NCBI GenBank assembly: GCA_007121175.1
Contig: SKMG01000457.1
Coordinates: 1-8,180 of the forward strand
DNA from: Trueperaceae bacterium
Lineage (GTDB): Bacteria; Deinococcota; Deinococci; Deinococcales; Trueperaceae
Length of the DNA stretch: 8,180 nucleotides
Direction: 5' to 3'
Below the pieces are notes generated by a model that saw nothing but the letters and a program-made list of their open reading frames with translations, ran no database searches and was not told the DNA's origin. The translations under genes and the position numbers were made by a program. Position 1 is the first letter of the stretch, and every line of letters begins with the position of its first letter. Shown here one piece after another: positions 5,940-8,180 of this stretch.

Positions 5940-7469
5940 ATGAAGACGAACGGGCGGCGGTCGGCGCTTCGAGGCGCGCTGACGACACTGCTGCTGATCG
6001 GGCTGGCCATGGCTGGATGCGGGCAGGCCCCGGGCAACCACGCGGTGCTGAGCGTGCGCATCGACGAGGGGCCCAGGACGCTCGAGGTCGGCTCGACGCT
6101 GGCCCTCGCGGCGACCGTCGTGACATCCGGCGGCGGCGCCGAGGCAGTCACCTGGACGAGCAGCGACGAGCACGTCGCGACGGTCGATGCCGACGGCGTC
6201 GTTGAGGGGATCGCGGCCGGCGCCGTCGACATCACCGCGACCAGCGCCGATGATCCCACCGTGAGTGACACCGTCACCCTCACCGTGGTCGACCCGATGC
6301 TGCTGATGGCGGACACGCTCGCCTCAGGCCGGCGGACGGTGCGGCTGCCGCTGCGTGGCACGGTCGACGTCACCATCGATTGGGGTGACGGTCACCAGAG
6401 CACCGTCACAACGAGTGGTGACGTGGGGCACTCCTTCGAGGCCGACGGGACCTACGCCATCCGCATCAGCGGCCACCTCACGCAGTTCGGCGGTGGGCGG
6501 CTCGGCTGGGGCGCCCTCGGCATCACCACGGTCGGTTCGTGGGGCGAGCTCGGGCTCACGAGCCTCTCGGGGGCGTTCAGCGGGGTCGAGCACCTCGAGA
6601 GCGTGCCCGCACTACTCCCCGCGACCGTCACGGACACGAGCTTCATGTTCAACGAGGCCTGGGCGTTCGATGGTGACATCGGAGGCTGGGACGTCTCGAA
6701 CGTCACCACCATGCGCGCGATGTTCGCCGGGGCCGAGTCATTCAGCGGCGACCTCGGCCGCTGGGACGTCTCCAACGTGATCGACATGAGCGGCATGTTC
6801 GCCTTCACGCTGTCGTTCGATGCCGACATAGGCGCCTGGGACGTCGGAAGCGTGACCGACATGAGCGGCATGTTCGACTACTCCGCCTTCGACCGCGACA
6901 TCGGGGCCTGGAACGTCAGCAGCGTCACCGACATGCGCGGCATGTTCGCAGTCTCGGTGTTCGACCAGGACATCGGCGGCTGGGACGTCGGCAGCGTCAC
7001 CGACATGGGCTACATGTTCGCTGACGCCATGCGTTTCGACCAGGACATCGGCGGCTGGGACGTCGGCAGCGTGACCGACATGCGCTACATGTTCGGCTCG
7101 ATCTTCGACTACGGGGTGGTCTTCGATCGCGACATCAGCGGCTGGGACGTGGGAAACGTCACCAGCATGCAGGGCATGTTCGAGTCGGCGGTACGCTTCG
7201 ACCAGGACCTGGGAGCCTGGGACGTCGGCAACGTGACCGACATGAGCCGGATGTTCTTCGAGGCCGAGTCGTTCGACCACGACATCGGCGACTGGGACGT
7301 CTCGAAGGTCAGCGACATGACGCGCATGTTCACGCGGGCGCTATCGTTCGACCAGGACCTGTCACGCTGGTGCGTCGCGCGCATCCCGGAGGAGCCCGTC
7401 GGCTTCGACGCGGGGGCCCACTCCTGGACCTCGCCGCGGCCCCGCTGGGGCAGCTGCCCGGACTCCTGA
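5940..7469 (+). CDS. surface lipoprotein with Big_2, PKD-like and BspA/DUF285 repeats
   Basis: 509 residues. Residues 1-26 are a lipoprotein signal peptide (basic MKTNGRR, hydrophobic core) ending in the lipobox MAGC, with lipidated Cys27. Residues about 36-117 form a Big_2 bacterial Ig-like domain (SVRIDEGPRTLEVGSTLALA, VTWTSSDEHVATVDADGVVE, then VTLTVVD). Residues about 131-185 are PKD-like, with TIDWGDG at 145-151. From 243 to about 469 come nine BspA/DUF285 repeats of 24-29 residues, consensus FDxDIGxWDVxxVTDMxxMF, and a tenth degenerate unit capping the end with SRWCVARIP and RWGSCP, whose two cysteines may form a disulfide. Such proteins are cell-surface adhesins or unknown surface proteins; the ligand is unknown. 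The frame is open upstream to 5268, but the signal peptide fixes the start at 5940. No Shine-Dalgarno sequence precedes it, so initiation may be weak or atypical. Confidence 0.88.
   Translation: MKTNGRRSALRGALTTLLLIGLAMAGCGQAPGNHAVLSVRIDEGPRTLEVGSTLALAATVVTSGGGAEAVTWTSSDEHVATVDADGVVEGIAAGAVDITATSADDPTVSDTVTLTVVDPMLLMADTLASGRRTVRLPLRGTVDVTIDWGDGHQSTVTTSGDVGHSFEADGTYAIRISGHLTQFGGGRLGWGALGITTVGSWGELGLTSLSGAFSGVEHLESVPALLPATVTDTSFMFNEAWAFDGDIGGWDVSNVTTMRAMFAGAESFSGDLGRWDVSNVIDMSGMFAFTLSFDADIGAWDVGSVTDMSGMFDYSAFDRDIGAWNVSSVTDMRGMFAVSVFDQDIGGWDVGSVTDMGYMFADAMRFDQDIGGWDVGSVTDMRYMFGSIFDYGVVFDRDISGWDVGNVTSMQGMFESAVRFDQDLGAWDVGNVTDMSRMFFEAESFDHDIGDWDVSKVSDMTRMFTRALSFDQDLSRWCVARIPEEPVGFDAGAHSWTSPRPRWGSCPDS
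6666..7346 (+). repeat. nine ~75-bp BspA/DUF285 coding repeats
   Basis: In-frame tandem units start with a TTC codon at protein residues 243, 268, 293, 317, 341, 366, 395, 420 and 445, giving spacings of 72-75 nt and one longer unit of 87 nt (unit 6). Units 5 and 6 (from 6960 and 7035) differ at only about two bases over their first roughly 60 nt, while other pairs have drifted, pointing to a recent duplication or gene conversion. Confidence 0.9.
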
Positions 7470-7476
7470 GCGCGGC

Positions 7477-7504
7477 GTGAAGGCGGCGCGTAGCGTGCTA
7501 CACT
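7477..7504 (+). promoter_or_regulatory. candidate extended -10 promoter with overlapping dyad
   Basis: TGCTACACT (7496-7504) is a good extended -10 element with hexamer TACACT at 7499-7504, about 42 nt before the GTG start. The best -35 candidate, GTGAAG at 7477-7482, is weak at a 16-nt spacer, as is usual for extended -10 promoters. A dyad GTAGC-GT-GCTAC (7490-7501) overlaps the -10, and a further GTAGCGC half-match lies at 7513-7519, so an operator is possible. It would transcribe the gene that starts at 7546. Confidence 0.42.
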
Positions 7505-7545
7505 CGCTCCTCGTAGCGCTCTGACGCAACTGGCAGGAGGACGTC

Positions 7546-8180
7546 GTGCAACAACCACCAACCGTGCCCATGCCGCACTCGGTCGAGGCCGACGGGACGA
7601 ACCCGGAACGGCCCACCGTCCGCGTGCATGGCCAACCGAGCGCCGGACTGGTCGACCTCTCCGCCGCGCTGCTCGAGCAGCTGTGCGCCAGCGACTACGA
7701 GCGGCGCGACGACGTCGACAGCCCGCGCCTGGTGCTCAACCACATCACGCCAGTTCGCCCCGCGCCTTTCCGGCGCAAGGCCCAGGCCACCTTCGTGGTC
7801 TCGCTGATGGAGCTGCCGCAGCTGCCGGCGGACCTCACGAAGTCGCTCTACCCATATCTCGTTCGCTCGCTCTCTAACATGTTGCTGGTCGTGGTGCCGG
7901 GTGACTCCGCGCACTTCCTCACCCCCGAGCTGGGTCATTTCGTCGAGCCCGAGGGGCCGGGGTTCATCGAGCGCCTGGTGGACCGGATCTTCCCGGTGGT
8001 CTCCTCGGTCTTGGTGATCGACAACGACTTCGTGCCCGATCTCGAACCCGAACTCTGGAACGGCGACGCGATCACCGCCGCGCTCGCCGACGCCGGCCGG
8101 CGGCTCGAGCAATGGGACCTGCTGCCGGCGCCCTTCCCGCTCGAGGACGTGCTGTCGCAGCGCGACCTCAGGCACGTCAA
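7546..8180 (+). CDS. unrecognised conserved-looking protein, 3' end beyond window
   Basis: 211 codons are visible and open to the window edge. The start is GTG at 7546, preceded by AGGAGG (7535-7540) with 5-nt spacing; an in-frame ATG at 7570 is the alternative but has no such site. The first 25 or so residues are Pro-rich and probably disordered. The rest looks like a soluble globular protein: helix LVDLSAALLEQLC (35-47), a beta-type stretch ATFVVSLMELPQLP (81-94), TKSLYPYLVRSLSNMLLVVV (98-117), the acidic run VIDNDFVPDLEPELWNGD (157-174), and AGRRLEQWDLLPAPFPLEDV (183-202). There is no signal peptide or membrane helix. Codon use matches the neighbours. I do not recognise the family, and the C-terminal part, which may hold the defining domain, is missing. 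Confidence 0.82.
   Translation, partial: MQQPPTVPMPHSVEADGTNPERPTVRVHGQPSAGLVDLSAALLEQLCASDYERRDDVDSPRLVLNHITPVRPAPFRRKAQATFVVSLMELPQLPADLTKSLYPYLVRSLSNMLLVVVPGDSAHFLTPELGHFVEPEGPGFIERLVDRIFPVVSSVLVIDNDFVPDLEPELWNGDAITAALADAGRRLEQWDLLPAPFPLEDVLSQRDLRHV

Noticed and set aside
7498..8175. Minus-strand open frame of 225 codons at the right end
   Set aside because: It is antisense to the GTG-start gene, which has AGGAGG and a promoter candidate; the minus frame has neither.
7546..8180. Class II aldolase/adducin-type enzyme as identity of the right-edge gene
   Set aside because: I considered this from the general feel of the C-terminal visible part, but no HxH or GNxS motif is visible in the 211 residues, so no function is assigned.

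Overview
The window is strongly GC-rich, with GC-dominated third codon positions. It carries Gram-negative-style exported proteins (a lipobox lipoprotein and a Sec-exported DUF305 protein) and clear GGAGG-type ribosome binding sites. This suits a Pseudomonadota, Myxococcota or similar high-GC Gram-negative bacterium. The lineage is inferred from composition and gene content; no rRNA or other phylogenetic marker is present.

Left and centre (minus strand, about 4931 down to 392): a tightly packed six-gene Mrp/Mnh-type cation/proton antiporter operon, in transcription order mrpF, mrpG, a fused mrpA-C-terminal/mrpB gene, mrpC, mrpD, mrpE. Neighbouring genes overlap by 4-14 nt or abut directly, so they are probably co-transcribed and translationally coupled. 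The classic large NuoL-like half of MrpA is absent, and MrpD is the only antiporter-like (NuoL/M/N-type) subunit. The makeup therefore resembles the Mrp module of archaeal membrane-bound hydrogenase (Mbh) more than a canonical seven-gene Mrp operon, but no hydrogenase genes are seen. After a 151-nt gap on the same strand comes an exported, methionine- and histidine-rich protein with two DUF305 units, probably a periplasmic metal (copper-type) binder. A weakly supported minus-strand reading frame runs off the left edge, and a perfect 12-bp inverted repeat lies inside it.

Middle (4932-5939): a gene-free stretch upstream of mrpF with a 10-bp tandem repeat that is G-rich on the mRNA strand, then a minus-strand PhnB-like VOC (glyoxalase-fold) gene, then a 279-nt divergent intergenic region with several short hairpins.

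Right (plus strand, 5940-8180): a 509-residue surface lipoprotein made of a lipobox signal peptide, a Big_2-type Ig-like domain, a PKD-like segment and nine 24-29-residue BspA/DUF285 repeats with a Cys-containing C-terminal cap. It is followed by the first 211 codons of an unrecognised gene with a GTG start, a good AGGAGG site and an extended -10 promoter candidate; it continues beyond the window.

The functional theme of the left half is ion homeostasis at the cytoplasmic membrane with a possible metal-binding periplasmic partner. The right half is cell-surface and otherwise unrelated. No mobile element, CRISPR array, rRNA or tRNA was recognised.
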